From: Microvirga sp052114605
Lineage (GTDB): Bacteria; Pseudomonadota; Alphaproteobacteria; Rhizobiales; Beijerinckiaceae
Assembly: GCF_052114605.1 (NCBI RefSeq)
Contig: NZ_JBFRFB010000009.1
Location: 62,001 to 126,000 of the forward strand
Reading direction: 5' to 3'
DNA: 64,000 bases
A program made the translations under genes and the position numbers. The notes beneath the pieces were generated by a model, which was not told the DNA's origin, made no database searches, and was given only the letters and a program-made list of their open reading frames with translations. Below, piece by piece: positions 8,347 to 16,029 of this stretch. Position 1 is the stretch's first letter. The number at the start of each line of letters is the position of its first letter.

Positions 8347-8356
8347 AACATGCGCC

Positions 8357-9349
8357 TTACATCGCGTTGATCTTGTCCACCATGCCAGCGGGCCAGCTCT
8401 TGGCGAGATCGGAGGCGAGATACTTCTTCTGTGCGAATTCGCGGAAGGCCTTCAGGTCGGGCGTGTAGATGTCGAGGCCCTTTTCCTTGAAGAAGGTGGC
8501 AAGCTGAGCCTCCTGCTTCAGGTGCTCCTGATTGCTCCACTCGATGGCCTTGTCGGCGGCGGCCTGGAAGGCGGCCTGCTTTTCCGGCGACATGGCGTCC
8601 CAGACCTTGTTGGACACGGCCAGAACGTCGAAGCCGACGAGGTGCGAGGTCAGCGCGATCTGCGACATCACCTCGTAGAACTTCATGTTCTGCACGTTCG
8701 GCAGCGGGTTGTCCTGCCCGTCGATGGCGCCCGTCTGGAGGCCGGTATAGACCTCCGCATAGGCCATCGGCGTCGGATTGGCGCCGAGCGACTGACCGAG
8801 GAACTGCCAGGCGTCGCCACCTGGCATACGCAGCTTGATGCCGGCAAGGTCCTCAGGCTTGTTGATCTTCTTGTTGGACTTCAGGCCCACATGGCGGGCG
8901 CCGAAATATGTCGGGCCGAGAATATGGATGCCGAGCTTGTCGGAGGCCATCTGCTTCAGCTGCTTGCCGACATCGCTGGCGAAGACCTTCTTCAGGTGAT
9001 CGGCATCGCGGAAGAGATAGGCCGAGGTGACGATGGACCACTCGGGAACCTGGTTGGAAATGTCCTGCGGGGCGATGTTGCCCATTTCCAGGTTGCCGCG
9101 CTGCATGGCGACGAGTTCGGTGCCCTGCTTGAACAGGGTGCCGCCGTAATAAGGCTGGAGATTGAAGCTCTGTGTCTTCAGGTCGGCGCTAAGGCGCTTC
9201 ATCATCTCGGCTCGGATGTCCTGCTCCGAGAAGACGGCGGAAAATCTCAAATTCGGTGCCGTTTGCGCCGAAGCCGCTCCGGCCAGGCCGCATGCAAAAA
9301 CGGCCGCGCCTGCAGCCATCAGAATACGCCGGTTGATCTCAAGTCCCAT
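8357..9349 (-). CDS. dctP: TRAP transporter substrate-binding protein (DctP family)
   Basis: A 330-residue periplasmic binding protein. The signal peptide begins MGLEINRRILMAAGAAVFA and ends near AASA. Family-typical segments include LRFSAVFSEQD at the mature N-terminus, PNLRFS, the conserved Arg region GIKLRMPGGD and the stretch QTGAIDGQDNPL. The ATG at 9349 is chosen because GAGAGGAAA precedes it; an upstream in-frame ATG at 9445 lacks a ribosome binding site and would destroy the signal peptide. First gene of the minus-strand TRAP-aroQ-dehydrogenase operon, divergent from two GntR genes. Confidence 0.93.
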   Translation of the reverse strand: MGLEINRRILMAAGAAVFACGLAGAASAQTAPNLRFSAVFSEQDIRAEMMKRLSADLKTQSFNLQPYYGGTLFKQGTELVAMQRGNLEMGNIAPQDISNQVPEWSIVTSAYLFRDADHLKKVFASDVGKQLKQMASDKLGIHILGPTYFGARHVGLKSNKKINKPEDLAGIKLRMPGGDAWQFLGQSLGANPTPMAYAEVYTGLQTGAIDGQDNPLPNVQNMKFYEVMSQIALTSHLVGFDVLAVSNKVWDAMSPEKQAAFQAAADKAIEWSNQEHLKQEAQLATFFKEKGLDIYTPDLKAFREFAQKKYLASDLAKSWPAGMVDKINAM

Positions 9350-9418
9350 GGTTTCCTCTCCTTTAGATTGCCGCGCCTTGTTCTGCGTCTTGGGGGCATC
9401 ATCCGCTCCGATAATCTC

Positions 9419-9472
9419 GAAATCAATAGGCATTTTAAAAAACATCTGATATTTTTGATTTCAACATATGAT
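9419..9472. promoter_or_regulatory. Candidate operator region between dctP operon and GntR genes
   Basis: An AT-rich island in the divergent intergenic region. Inverted arms GAAATCAA (9419-9426) and TTGATTTC (9455-9462) bracket it. Direct repeats AACATCTGAT (9441-9450) and AACATATGAT (9463-9472) match at 9 of 10 positions and start 22 bp apart, about two helical turns. This is the obvious binding site for the adjacent GntR proteins; the assignment is inference. Confidence 0.45.
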
Positions 9473-9541
9473 GACGCCTTGCCTGTAGGGCAGGGCGGCC
9501 TTGGAGAACCTGATGAAGGCTCACAGCCGGGCGGTGGCCCC

Positions 9542-10210
9542 ATGAGCATCGAACTGGTGGCGGCATCCATCGCGGATCGTGCCTATGACCGGATGCGGTC
9601 CGACCTCGTGTTCGGCCGCCTGGAGCCGGGACTCCGGCTGCGGCTGGACCGGCTGGCGGCGGAGTATGGAACGAGTGTCAGCACCCTGCGCGAGATCCTG
9701 AGCCGCCTGTCTTCGGAAGGACTTGTCCTTGCCGAGGGTCAGCGCGGGTTCCGGGTGGCTCCTGTCTCGCCTGCCGGTTTCGAGGATGTGGCGGCGATGC
9801 GCCTGCTGCTCGAAACCTATGCGCTTCCCCTGTCCTTCGCGGCGGGCGATCTGGAATGGGAGAGCCGCGTCGTGGCGGCCCATCACAAGCTCGCTTTCAT
9901 GGAGCGCCGTATGATCGCTGGCGACCAGGAGGGGACGGAGCTTTGGAAGCGATATGATCGCGAGTTTCATCAGGTGCTGATCGAGGCATGCGGATCCCAG
10001 ACCCTTCTCGATCTCTATGGCGGCGTCTTCGACCAATATCTCCGCTATCAGATGGTGGCGGTGGTGTTTCGCGGAGAGATCGCGGCGAAGGAACACAAGG
10101 TGCTGCTGGAATGCGCCCTGGCGCGGGATGCCGACCGGGCCTGCGCCGTGCTCGAACAGCATGTGAACGGATGCGTGGCCTACACGCTGGAAAGCGGAGC
10201 GCTGGCATGA
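9542..10210 (+). CDS. GntR family transcriptional regulator (FCD type), copy 1
   Basis: A 222-residue DNA-binding regulator. Residues 1-75 form a GntR winged helix-turn-helix (YDRMRSDLVFGRLEPG, then SVSTLREILSRLSSEG), and the C-terminal two thirds look like an all-helical FCD effector domain with the usual Asp/His ligands (YDREFHQVLIEACGS). Start ATG at 9542 lies just after the divergent intergenic region. It overlaps the next gntR by 4 nt and is a close paralogue of it. It probably senses a quinate/shikimate pathway compound and controls the divergent TRAP operon and quiC. Confidence 0.9.
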   Translation: MSIELVAASIADRAYDRMRSDLVFGRLEPGLRLRLDRLAAEYGTSVSTLREILSRLSSEGLVLAEGQRGFRVAPVSPAGFEDVAAMRLLLETYALPLSFAAGDLEWESRVVAAHHKLAFMERRMIAGDQEGTELWKRYDREFHQVLIEACGSQTLLDLYGGVFDQYLRYQMVAVVFRGEIAAKEHKVLLECALARDADRACAVLEQHVNGCVAYTLESGALA

Positions 10211-10884
10211 GTGACGATGTGCTTATTGCGCCGCCCGCCACGGTCGGAGAGAGCGCCTATCAGAAGATCCGGGCCGATATCATCTTCGGTCGCCTGCCGC
10301 CGGGCAGAAAGCTGAAGCTCGAACAGCTGAAGGGCGGTTACGGTGCGAGTGTCAGCACCCTGCGCGAGATCCTGAATCGTCTGCATTCCGAACGGCTCGT
10401 CGTCGCCGAAGGTCAAAAGGGTTTCGAAGTGGCGCCCGTTTCCATTGCCGGTCTTAAGGAGATCGCGGCTTTGCGCCAACTTCTCGAATGCCGCGCGCTG
10501 GAGCAGTCGTTCCGCGCGGGCGACATGGAATGGGAAGGCCGCGTTGTCGCCGCCCATCACCGCCTCGCGCGGATGGAGGAGCGGATGGCCGACGGCGAGA
10601 GGGACCATACCGAGGAATGGAAACGCTATGATTGGCAATTCCACCAGGCGCTCATCTCCGCCTGCGGATCGAAGATGCTGATCGACAACCATGCGGCGGT
10701 TTTCGACAAGTACCTGCGTTACCAGATGATCGCACTCAGCTATCGCGGCGACATCGCCTCCAACGAACATGCCGAGTTGCTGGATTGCGCCTTGAAGCGC
10801 GATGCGGCGCGCGCCTGCGAGGTGCTGACCCGCCACGTGGCGGGCGGCGTCGAGCACGCCCTGGCCACGGGGACCATCAGCTAA
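10207..10884 (+). CDS. GntR family transcriptional regulator (FCD type), copy 2
   Basis: A 225-residue GntR regulator clearly duplicated from its upstream neighbour: both share the helix-turn-helix SVSTLREIL, the block AEGQ-GF-VAPVS, RVVAAHH, and a C-terminal KYLRYQM/QYLRYQM segment. The N-terminal domain is a winged helix, the C-terminal an FCD-like effector domain. Its ATG overlaps the stop of copy 1 (ATGA), so the two are co-translated and could form heterodimers. It is followed after 51 nt by the dehydroshikimate dehydratase gene. Confidence 0.9.
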   Translation: MSDDVLIAPPATVGESAYQKIRADIIFGRLPPGRKLKLEQLKGGYGASVSTLREILNRLHSERLVVAEGQKGFEVAPVSIAGLKEIAALRQLLECRALEQSFRAGDMEWEGRVVAAHHRLARMEERMADGERDHTEEWKRYDWQFHQALISACGSKMLIDNHAAVFDKYLRYQMIALSYRGDIASNEHAELLDCALKRDAARACEVLTRHVAGGVEHALATGTIS

Positions 10885-10935
10885 AAGGGGGGGCAATCAA
10901 GCTCCCGTCACCACAGAGAAAACGGACCGACGAGG

Positions 10936-12810
10936 ATGCGTAAAGCCATTGCCACCGTCTGCCTGAGCGGCACTCTGACCGAGAAGATCGAGGCCATCGC
11001 GGCCGCGCAGTTCAAGGGCGTGGAGATCTTCGAAAACGATCTTCTTTCCTTCAACGGCACGCCCGCTGATGCAAGGCGCATGATCGAAGGCCTCGGCCTC
11101 GAGACAGTTACTTTGCAGCCGTTCCGCGATTTCGAGGGCATGCCGGAGCCGCAACGCTCCAAGGTTTTCGCCAGGGCCGAGCGCAAGTTCGATGTGATGC
11201 AGGAACTCGGCTGCGATCTTCTGATGATCTGCAGCAACGTCTCCCCGGATTCCCTCGGCGGAATCGAGAGAGCCGCGGCGGATTTTCACGAGCTCGGCGA
11301 GCGCGCCGCCAAGCGCGGCATGCGCGTGGCGTTCGAGGCGCTGTCCTGGGGACGGCATATCCATGATTACCGCGATTCCTGGGAGGTCGTGCGGCGGGCA
11401 AACCATCCGTCGGTCGGTCTGGTGCTCGATTCCTTTCACATCCTCGCGCGTGGAACCGACCTGTCGGCGATCCGCTCCATTCCCTCGGACAAGATCTTCC
11501 TCGTCCAGATGGCCGACGCGCCGAAGCTTGATATGGACTACCTGTCCTGGAGCCGGCATTATCGTTGTTTCCCGGGGCAGGGCGATCTGCCCATCAACGA
11601 GTTCATGGATGCGCTCCATGCTACGGGCTTCGACGGGCTCCTCTCCCTGGAAATCTTCAATGACCGTTTCCGCGCGGGCTCCGCGCGCAGCGTCGCCATC
11701 GATGGACAGCGCTCGCTCACCGTGATGCTTGACGATTTGCGAAAGCGCTCGGGCCTGGCTCCATTGCTTCCACCCAAAGCGGAATGCTCCGGCATCGAGT
11801 TCATCGAATTCGCCATCGACGAGCGCAATGCCGTCGGGTTCGAGAAGACCTTGAGCACGCTTGGATTCCAGAAAGCGGGTCGTCATCGCTCCAAGGCGGT
11901 GACGCGCTGGCGGCAAGGTGACATCAACATCGTCGTGAATGCGGATAAGGAGGGATTCGCACATTCCTTCAACATCACGCATGGCACGTCGGTCTGCGCT
12001 TTGGCGCTGCGGGTCGACGATGCGCCGAAAACGGGGGACCGCGCCCTTGCGCTCCTCGACCAGCCCTTCCAGCAGCCTGTTGCGCCCGGTGAGATGAACA
12101 TTCCGGCCGTGCGCGGCCTCGGCGGGAGCCTTCTCTACTTCGTGGATAACAAGACAGGGCTGGACAAGCTCTGGGACGTGGACTTCGCGCCGACAGAGGT
12201 AAGCGATTTCACGGGAGCCGGGCTCACGTCGGTCGATCACGTATCCCAGTCCATGCATTACGAGGAAATGCTGACCTGGCTCCTGTTCTACAATTCTCTC
12301 CTCGATGTGCGGAAGGCGCCCGTGCAGACCGTGATCGATCCGGGCGGCGTGGTGCAGAGCCAAGCCATCGAGACCACTGACGGGTCGCTTCGCCTTATCC
12401 TCAACGCCTCGCAGAGCCAGCGCACCTTGTCATCGCGCTTCCTCACCGAACTCTTCGGATCGGGCGTGCAGCATATCGCGCTGGCGACGGACAATATCTT
12501 TGCGACCGTGGAGGATTTGAAAGCGAATGGTGTCGAACTTCTGCCGATTCCGGAAAATTATTACGACGATCTCGAAGTCCGAGTGGATCTCTCAAGCGAT
12601 GACCTGGAGCGCCTGCGGGAAGGCAATATTCTCTATGATCGCGATGGAGCGTCCGAGTATTTCCAGGTCTATACGAGGACGCTCGGCGGAGGCTTCTTCT
12701 TCGAGATCGTCGAGCGGCGCGACTATCGTGGTTATGGCGCCATAAACGCTCCTATCCGTCTTGCATCCCAAACGCATCTTGCTTCGGTGGCGGCGTCGCT
12801 GGGGCTATGA
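10936..12810 (+). CDS. quiC: 3-dehydroshikimate dehydratase, QuiC-type fusion of sugar-isomerase-like and HPPD-like domains
   Basis: A 624-residue two-domain enzyme converting 3-dehydroshikimate to protocatechuate. Residues 1-270 are a xylose-isomerase-like TIM barrel with the expected metal ligands Glu134 (AFEALSWG), Asp165 (LVLDSFHIL), Gln191 (LVQMADAP) and Glu239 (LSLEIFND), which agrees with the numbering I recall for Pseudomonas QuiC. Residues about 285-615 are a vicinal-oxygen-chelate region like 4-hydroxyphenylpyruvate dioxygenase with ligands in VDHVSQSMHYE, VQHIALAT and FFEIVERR. It closes the pathway begun by the dehydrogenase and AroQ on the other strand. No protocatechuate dioxygenase is in the window. 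Confidence 0.92.
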   Translation: MRKAIATVCLSGTLTEKIEAIAAAQFKGVEIFENDLLSFNGTPADARRMIEGLGLETVTLQPFRDFEGMPEPQRSKVFARAERKFDVMQELGCDLLMICSNVSPDSLGGIERAAADFHELGERAAKRGMRVAFEALSWGRHIHDYRDSWEVVRRANHPSVGLVLDSFHILARGTDLSAIRSIPSDKIFLVQMADAPKLDMDYLSWSRHYRCFPGQGDLPINEFMDALHATGFDGLLSLEIFNDRFRAGSARSVAIDGQRSLTVMLDDLRKRSGLAPLLPPKAECSGIEFIEFAIDERNAVGFEKTLSTLGFQKAGRHRSKAVTRWRQGDINIVVNADKEGFAHSFNITHGTSVCALALRVDDAPKTGDRALALLDQPFQQPVAPGEMNIPAVRGLGGSLLYFVDNKTGLDKLWDVDFAPTEVSDFTGAGLTSVDHVSQSMHYEEMLTWLLFYNSLLDVRKAPVQTVIDPGGVVQSQAIETTDGSLRLILNASQSQRTLSSRFLTELFGSGVQHIALATDNIFATVEDLKANGVELLPIPENYYDDLEVRVDLSSDDLERLREGNILYDRDGASEYFQVYTRTLGGGFFFEIVERRDYRGYGAINAPIRLASQTHLASVAASLGL

Positions 12811-12946
12811 ACGCGTGCGGCGCACAACGACAAAAGGACTAGTTTCGGCGATGGAGTAGCCCTGAAGAGCCCACGGCCCCTCAAATCTTAGGCCTTATAA
12901 CGGAATCTCACTTCGGTGAGTTCTCTGGAAACATGAGGCCCGGTTC

Positions 12947-14119
12947 ATGGCTACCGTTAAATTAAACGCAACTTACATTGGTGCGATTGGTGATACTGGC
13001 ATTTATCGTGTCGATCTCTCGCAGAGTGGCTTGGCCTCTATCGGGGCCATCTCGGTCTACGACGACAAAGTCATCTCGGGTGGAACGGGAGCGGCCTCGG
13101 GTTTCGATCTGGATTTCATGAAAGTCTCGTCGACATTCACGAGTGATCCATCCACGGCATCCGGACTGGTGGGAGACACCATCTTCGACTTCCTCGGCGG
13201 CGTCGTCTATCGGCCTGGATTCCTGCAGCCGTGGGATCCGACCGAGCCCCCATCCAGAAGCGCGCCCAATCTTTTCGGCACGGTTGGAGCCAACACCTAT
13301 AGTTCGGATCTGTCCACGCTCGGTATCAACGATGATAAATTCGTCTCCCTTGGCGAAGGCGGATCGCTCACCGCCTTGCTGAACCAAGCCCTGTCAGGGG
13401 GAGGCAAGTACCTCTATTTCGGTGACGATGGCGGCGGCAATGACGGCGTCGAGGTGCAGGTTTCTGGCGAGAGGGCTGCCCCCGCCGTCACCGGCGTGCA
13501 CATCATCGGGACCGATGGCCACGATACCATCCTGCTCGGACGCGGCATCAATGCCCATATCGGGGCGGGCAACGACACGATCGAAGGTCTGCGCGGAAAC
13601 GATCGGCTCTTCGCGGCAGGCGGAGACGACAGACTGTTCGGCGCCCAAGGCAATGACATTCTCTATGGCGAGCTCGGCAACGACTGGCTTTATGGAGGAG
13701 CGGGCAACGACAGGCTCAATGGTGGGCCCGGCAACGACAAGCTTTATGGCGGAGCGGGGAAAGACCTGCTGATGGGCGGGCCTGGAAAAGATGCATTCGT
13801 GTTCGACACCCGGCCTCACAGCCGCGCAAACTTCGACAAGATCCTCGACTATCGGGTCAGAGACGATTCGATCTGGCTCGAGAACACCGTTTTCAAGGGA
13901 ATCGGTCGAGCAGGGCCGCTGGAAAAGCCTCTCAAACTTCAAGCCAAGTTCTTCTGGAAAGGGAGCGAGGCGCACGATGCCGACGACCGGATCATCTATG
14001 ATCCCTCGAATGGTGCGCTCTACTACGACCGGGATGGGAATGGAGCAGCCGCGCAGGTGAAGTTCGCTCAGCTGAAGAAGGGGCTTCCCATGAGCCACCA
14101 CGAGTTCTTCGTCATCTAG
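12947..14119 (+). CDS. RTX hemolysin-type calcium-binding protein, short form
   Basis: A 390-residue protein with no Sec signal. Residues 1-185 form an acidic, Gly/Ser-rich domain I do not recognise. Residues 190-280 contain about ten glycine-rich nonapeptide repeats (GAGNDTIEG, GGDDRLFGA, GGAGNDRLN and similar), the calcium-binding beta-roll. The C-terminal 110 residues (starting near DAFVFDTRP and ending HHEFFVI) are the likely type I secretion signal. The RTX protein at 18032-20224 ends with the same module. No type I exporter genes are nearby, so secretion must rely on one elsewhere. Extracellular role unknown. Confidence 0.88.
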   Translation: MATVKLNATYIGAIGDTGIYRVDLSQSGLASIGAISVYDDKVISGGTGAASGFDLDFMKVSSTFTSDPSTASGLVGDTIFDFLGGVVYRPGFLQPWDPTEPPSRSAPNLFGTVGANTYSSDLSTLGINDDKFVSLGEGGSLTALLNQALSGGGKYLYFGDDGGGNDGVEVQVSGERAAPAVTGVHIIGTDGHDTILLGRGINAHIGAGNDTIEGLRGNDRLFAAGGDDRLFGAQGNDILYGELGNDWLYGGAGNDRLNGGPGNDKLYGGAGKDLLMGGPGKDAFVFDTRPHSRANFDKILDYRVRDDSIWLENTVFKGIGRAGPLEKPLKLQAKFFWKGSEAHDADDRIIYDPSNGALYYDRDGNGAAAQVKFAQLKKGLPMSHHEFFVI

Positions 14120-14162
14120 AGCATCGGACCCCAAGTGGAATCCCCGTTTGGGTCCAATGTTC
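14118..14162. repeat. Palindromic intergenic element (GCATCGGACC family)
   Basis: Arms GCATCGGACCC and GGGTCCAATG flank an AAGTGGAATCCCC core directly after the RTX stop codon. The layout matches dispersed rhizobial palindromes of the GCATC...AAGTGG...GATGC kind; a relative sits at 39014-39058. Confidence 0.5.
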
Positions 14163-14178
14163 ACGCTGTTGAAGCAGT

Positions 14179-14213
14179 GCATCGGGCGGCTCATCGAGTC
14201 CGCCCGATGCTTT
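14179..14213 (+). terminator. Terminator-like hairpin after the RTX gene
   Basis: An 11-bp perfect stem GCATCGGGCGG/CCGCCCGATGC with a 10-nt loop followed by TTTA. The T-run is short, so efficiency is uncertain. It ends the 12947-14119 transcript. Confidence 0.55.
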
Positions 14214-14308
14214 AGGGACAGCGGAACTTCGCGGCGTGCCTGCAGGAACAAAGGCCGCCCCATCGCCATTGCAGCCGTAAGCAGCTTTTCCTTACGGAGT
14301 ACCTCTGA

Positions 14309-14410
14309 ATGGCTTACCATGGGCACCAGCGACCTTTGCCACCTTGGTTCCCGATCTTCTTCTTGGTTCTCGTCGGACTTCTTGCGGGTGTGTGGTATTG
14401 GTTCGGCTGA
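14309..14410 (+). CDS. Putative 33-residue membrane micro-protein upstream of the YbaK gene
   Basis: A 33-codon frame: polar Pro-containing head MAYHGHQRPLPPW then a single hydrophobic helix (FPIFFLVLVGLLAGVWYW) and FG. ACGGAGT lies about 9 nt before the ATG. It ends 26 nt before the YbaK-type gene and would share its transcript. A proline-rich head plus one helix is typical of genuine bacterial one-span micro-proteins. Function unknown. Confidence 0.55.
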   Translation: MAYHGHQRPLPPWFPIFFLVLVGLLAGVWYWFG

Positions 14411-14436
14411 CCTTACCCGCAAGGAGCCTATCCGGC

Positions 14437-14895
14437 ATGAGCCTTGAATCCGTTCGCGCATTTCTCGCTCAGAACGCACCCGACCTTAAGATCATCGAGA
14501 TGCCGACCAGCACCGCCACCGTGACTCAGGCGGCCGAAGCGCATGGAGTTGGGCCGGAAAGGATTGCAAAGACATTGTCGTTGCGGGTGGGCGAGCGCCA
14601 CTTCCTTGTGGTGACGAGCGGCACAGCTCGCCTGGACAATCGTAAGGTAAAATCGACCTTCGGCGGCAAGGCATCCATGTTGGATGCAGAGCAGGTTCTC
14701 GCTCTCACAGGTCATCCCGTAGGCGGTGTTTGCCCCTTCGGTTTGGCAACATCCTTACCCGTCTATTGCGATGTCTCATTGAAGGACTTCGAAGAGGTGG
14801 TGCCCGCCGCCGGCTCCATCCATGCTGCGGTCCGCATCGATCCAAAGCGCATGGCGGATCTCGTCGGAGCCGATTGGGTCGATGTCTGCCAATAG
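14437..14895 (+). CDS. YbaK/EbsC-family aminoacyl-tRNA deacylase
   Basis: A 152-residue protein of the YbaK/ProX family, which hydrolyses mischarged Cys- or Ala-tRNAPro in trans in the cytoplasm. The conserved core is visible: TVTQAAEAHGV near residue 30, the catalytic-Lys region RIAKTLSLRV, and GHPVGGVCPFGL near residue 95. AAGGAG sits 9 nt before the ATG. Specificity (ProX versus YbaK) cannot be settled by eye. Confidence 0.9.
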   Translation: MSLESVRAFLAQNAPDLKIIEMPTSTATVTQAAEAHGVGPERIAKTLSLRVGERHFLVVTSGTARLDNRKVKSTFGGKASMLDAEQVLALTGHPVGGVCPFGLATSLPVYCDVSLKDFEEVVPAAGSIHAAVRIDPKRMADLVGADWVDVCQ

Positions 14896-14979
14896 CATCA
14901 GCAGCAATCAGGTTACATTATTCGTGAATGCTCGGGTGCGAATACGCCGTAAATGCTGGCAACTGCGCAGTAATCAGGC

Positions 14980-15009
14980 AAAAAGAAAGCGCCCGAAAGT
15001 GCGGGCGCT
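14980..15009 (-). terminator. Rho-independent terminator for minus-strand transcript
   Basis: On the minus strand the stem AGCGCCCG/CGGGCGCT (loop of 6) is followed by TTCTTTTTG. It lies 49 nt after the stop of the small frame at 15058-15231 and 300 nt after the Crp/Fnr gene, so it could end either transcript. Confidence 0.7.
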
Positions 15010-15057
15010 ATAAGGTTCGGTCCGTAGGGGCAAGTATTGGGACCGTTGGCATTATGA

Positions 15058-15231
15058 TTACTCTACGTGAGGCAAGGTGTCAGTCGGATACCCGACACTA
15101 ATAAATAAATCTGCTTCAACTTCTGTAGGATACGTGCCCTGATCTAGGCATTCATACTTATTGCATACCTCTTTGTAGGTATCTATACGGTAAGCTCCCG
15201 TAGGGGCACTACGGACCGGCGGGTCGCGCAC
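15058..15231 (-). CDS. Small open frame, possible short protein or gene remnant (57 codons)
   Basis: A frame of 57 codons from a GTG at 15231, encoding VRDPPVRSAPTGAYRID and ending GYPTDTLPHVE. Composition is protein-like (acidic, Tyr/Thr-rich, two Cys in VCNKYEC), while the DNA is AT-richer than its neighbours. In-frame stop codons just upstream leave only GTG as start, without a clear ribosome binding site, so it may be the tail of a decayed gene. A good terminator follows. Confidence 0.35.
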   Translation of the reverse strand: MRDPPVRSAPTGAYRIDTYKEVCNKYECLDQGTYPTEVEADLFISVGYPTDTLPHVE

Positions 15232-15315
15232 ATGGTCAAAAGATCAGGCGCGGCCCTTTTCCATGGGGCATCGGCCAGACGCTTCTTTCCAATCCCCCAA
15301 GCCTGCCATGACGCC

Positions 15316-16029
15316 TCATTTATCGATTGGCGCGTTCAAGGGAAGAAGCTGCAGGTATTTCTCCCGTAGGCGGCCGTAGCACTCGCAGGCGTTTGCCTCG
15401 AGGCGCGGGCGGTCGAGAATCCTGATCGTTCCTCGCCCTTGGCTGATCAGCCCCTTCTGCTGAAGGGCGCGGGTTGTTTCGCTCACCGTCGAGCGCTGAA
15501 CGCCCAGCATCTCAGCCAGGAATTCATGGGTGAGGGGAAGCTCCATCCGTCCTGTTCGGTCAGCTGTGCTGACGATCCAGCGGCAACAGCGCGACTCGAC
15601 GTTGTGAGCGGCATTGCAGGCAACCGACTGCAAGGTCATGACCATCAGGACTTCCGTGTAACGCGCGGCCATCAGCTGGATGCCGGGGCGGGAAGCGAGC
15701 GCTGCTTGAAACTTCTCGCTGGGGATACGCAACATGCTGCCCGGGATTTGCACCAAATAACGACCCAATGTCTCAACACGGATGCCGCTGAAGAGCAGCC
15801 CCACCATGGCCTCGCGGCCGAAGGTGGCCATCTCGGCAACGCCGCCGTCCTTCAAATCGCAAACCAGGGCTATGATCGCTGTGGTGGGAAAATAAATATG
15901 CCGCAGGATCTCGCCTTCCTGAGCGATGACCGCACCATGAGGCAGCTCAATCTGCGTAAGGTGCGGCTCCAGGCACCGGTAGTCCTCGGAGCTCAATGTG
16001 GCGAGAAGATAATTGTCGATCGTGCCCAT
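15316..16029 (-). CDS. Crp/Fnr family transcriptional regulator
   Basis: A 237-residue regulator. Residues 10-125 form the cyclic-nucleotide-binding-like beta barrel (GAVIAQEGEILRHIYFPT, then EMATFGREAMVG). Residues 165-220 form the winged helix (LPLTHEFLAEMLGVQRSTVSE is split by the recognition helix QRSTVSETTRAL). There is no FNR-type Cys cluster at the N-terminus, so an oxygen-sensing Fe-S role is unlikely. This subgroup is abundant in rhizobial-type genomes with unknown signals. It stands alone. Confidence 0.88.
   Translation of the reverse strand: MGTIDNYLLATLSSEDYRCLEPHLTQIELPHGAVIAQEGEILRHIYFPTTAIIALVCDLKDGGVAEMATFGREAMVGLLFSGIRVETLGRYLVQIPGSMLRIPSEKFQAALASRPGIQLMAARYTEVLMVMTLQSVACNAAHNVESRCCRWIVSTADRTGRMELPLTHEFLAEMLGVQRSTVSETTRALQQKGLISQGRGTIRILDRPRLEANACECYGRLREKYLQLLPLNAPIDK

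Noticed and set aside
10897..12363. 488-codon frame opposite quiC
   Set aside because: Shadow of quiC, which keeps all active-site residues.
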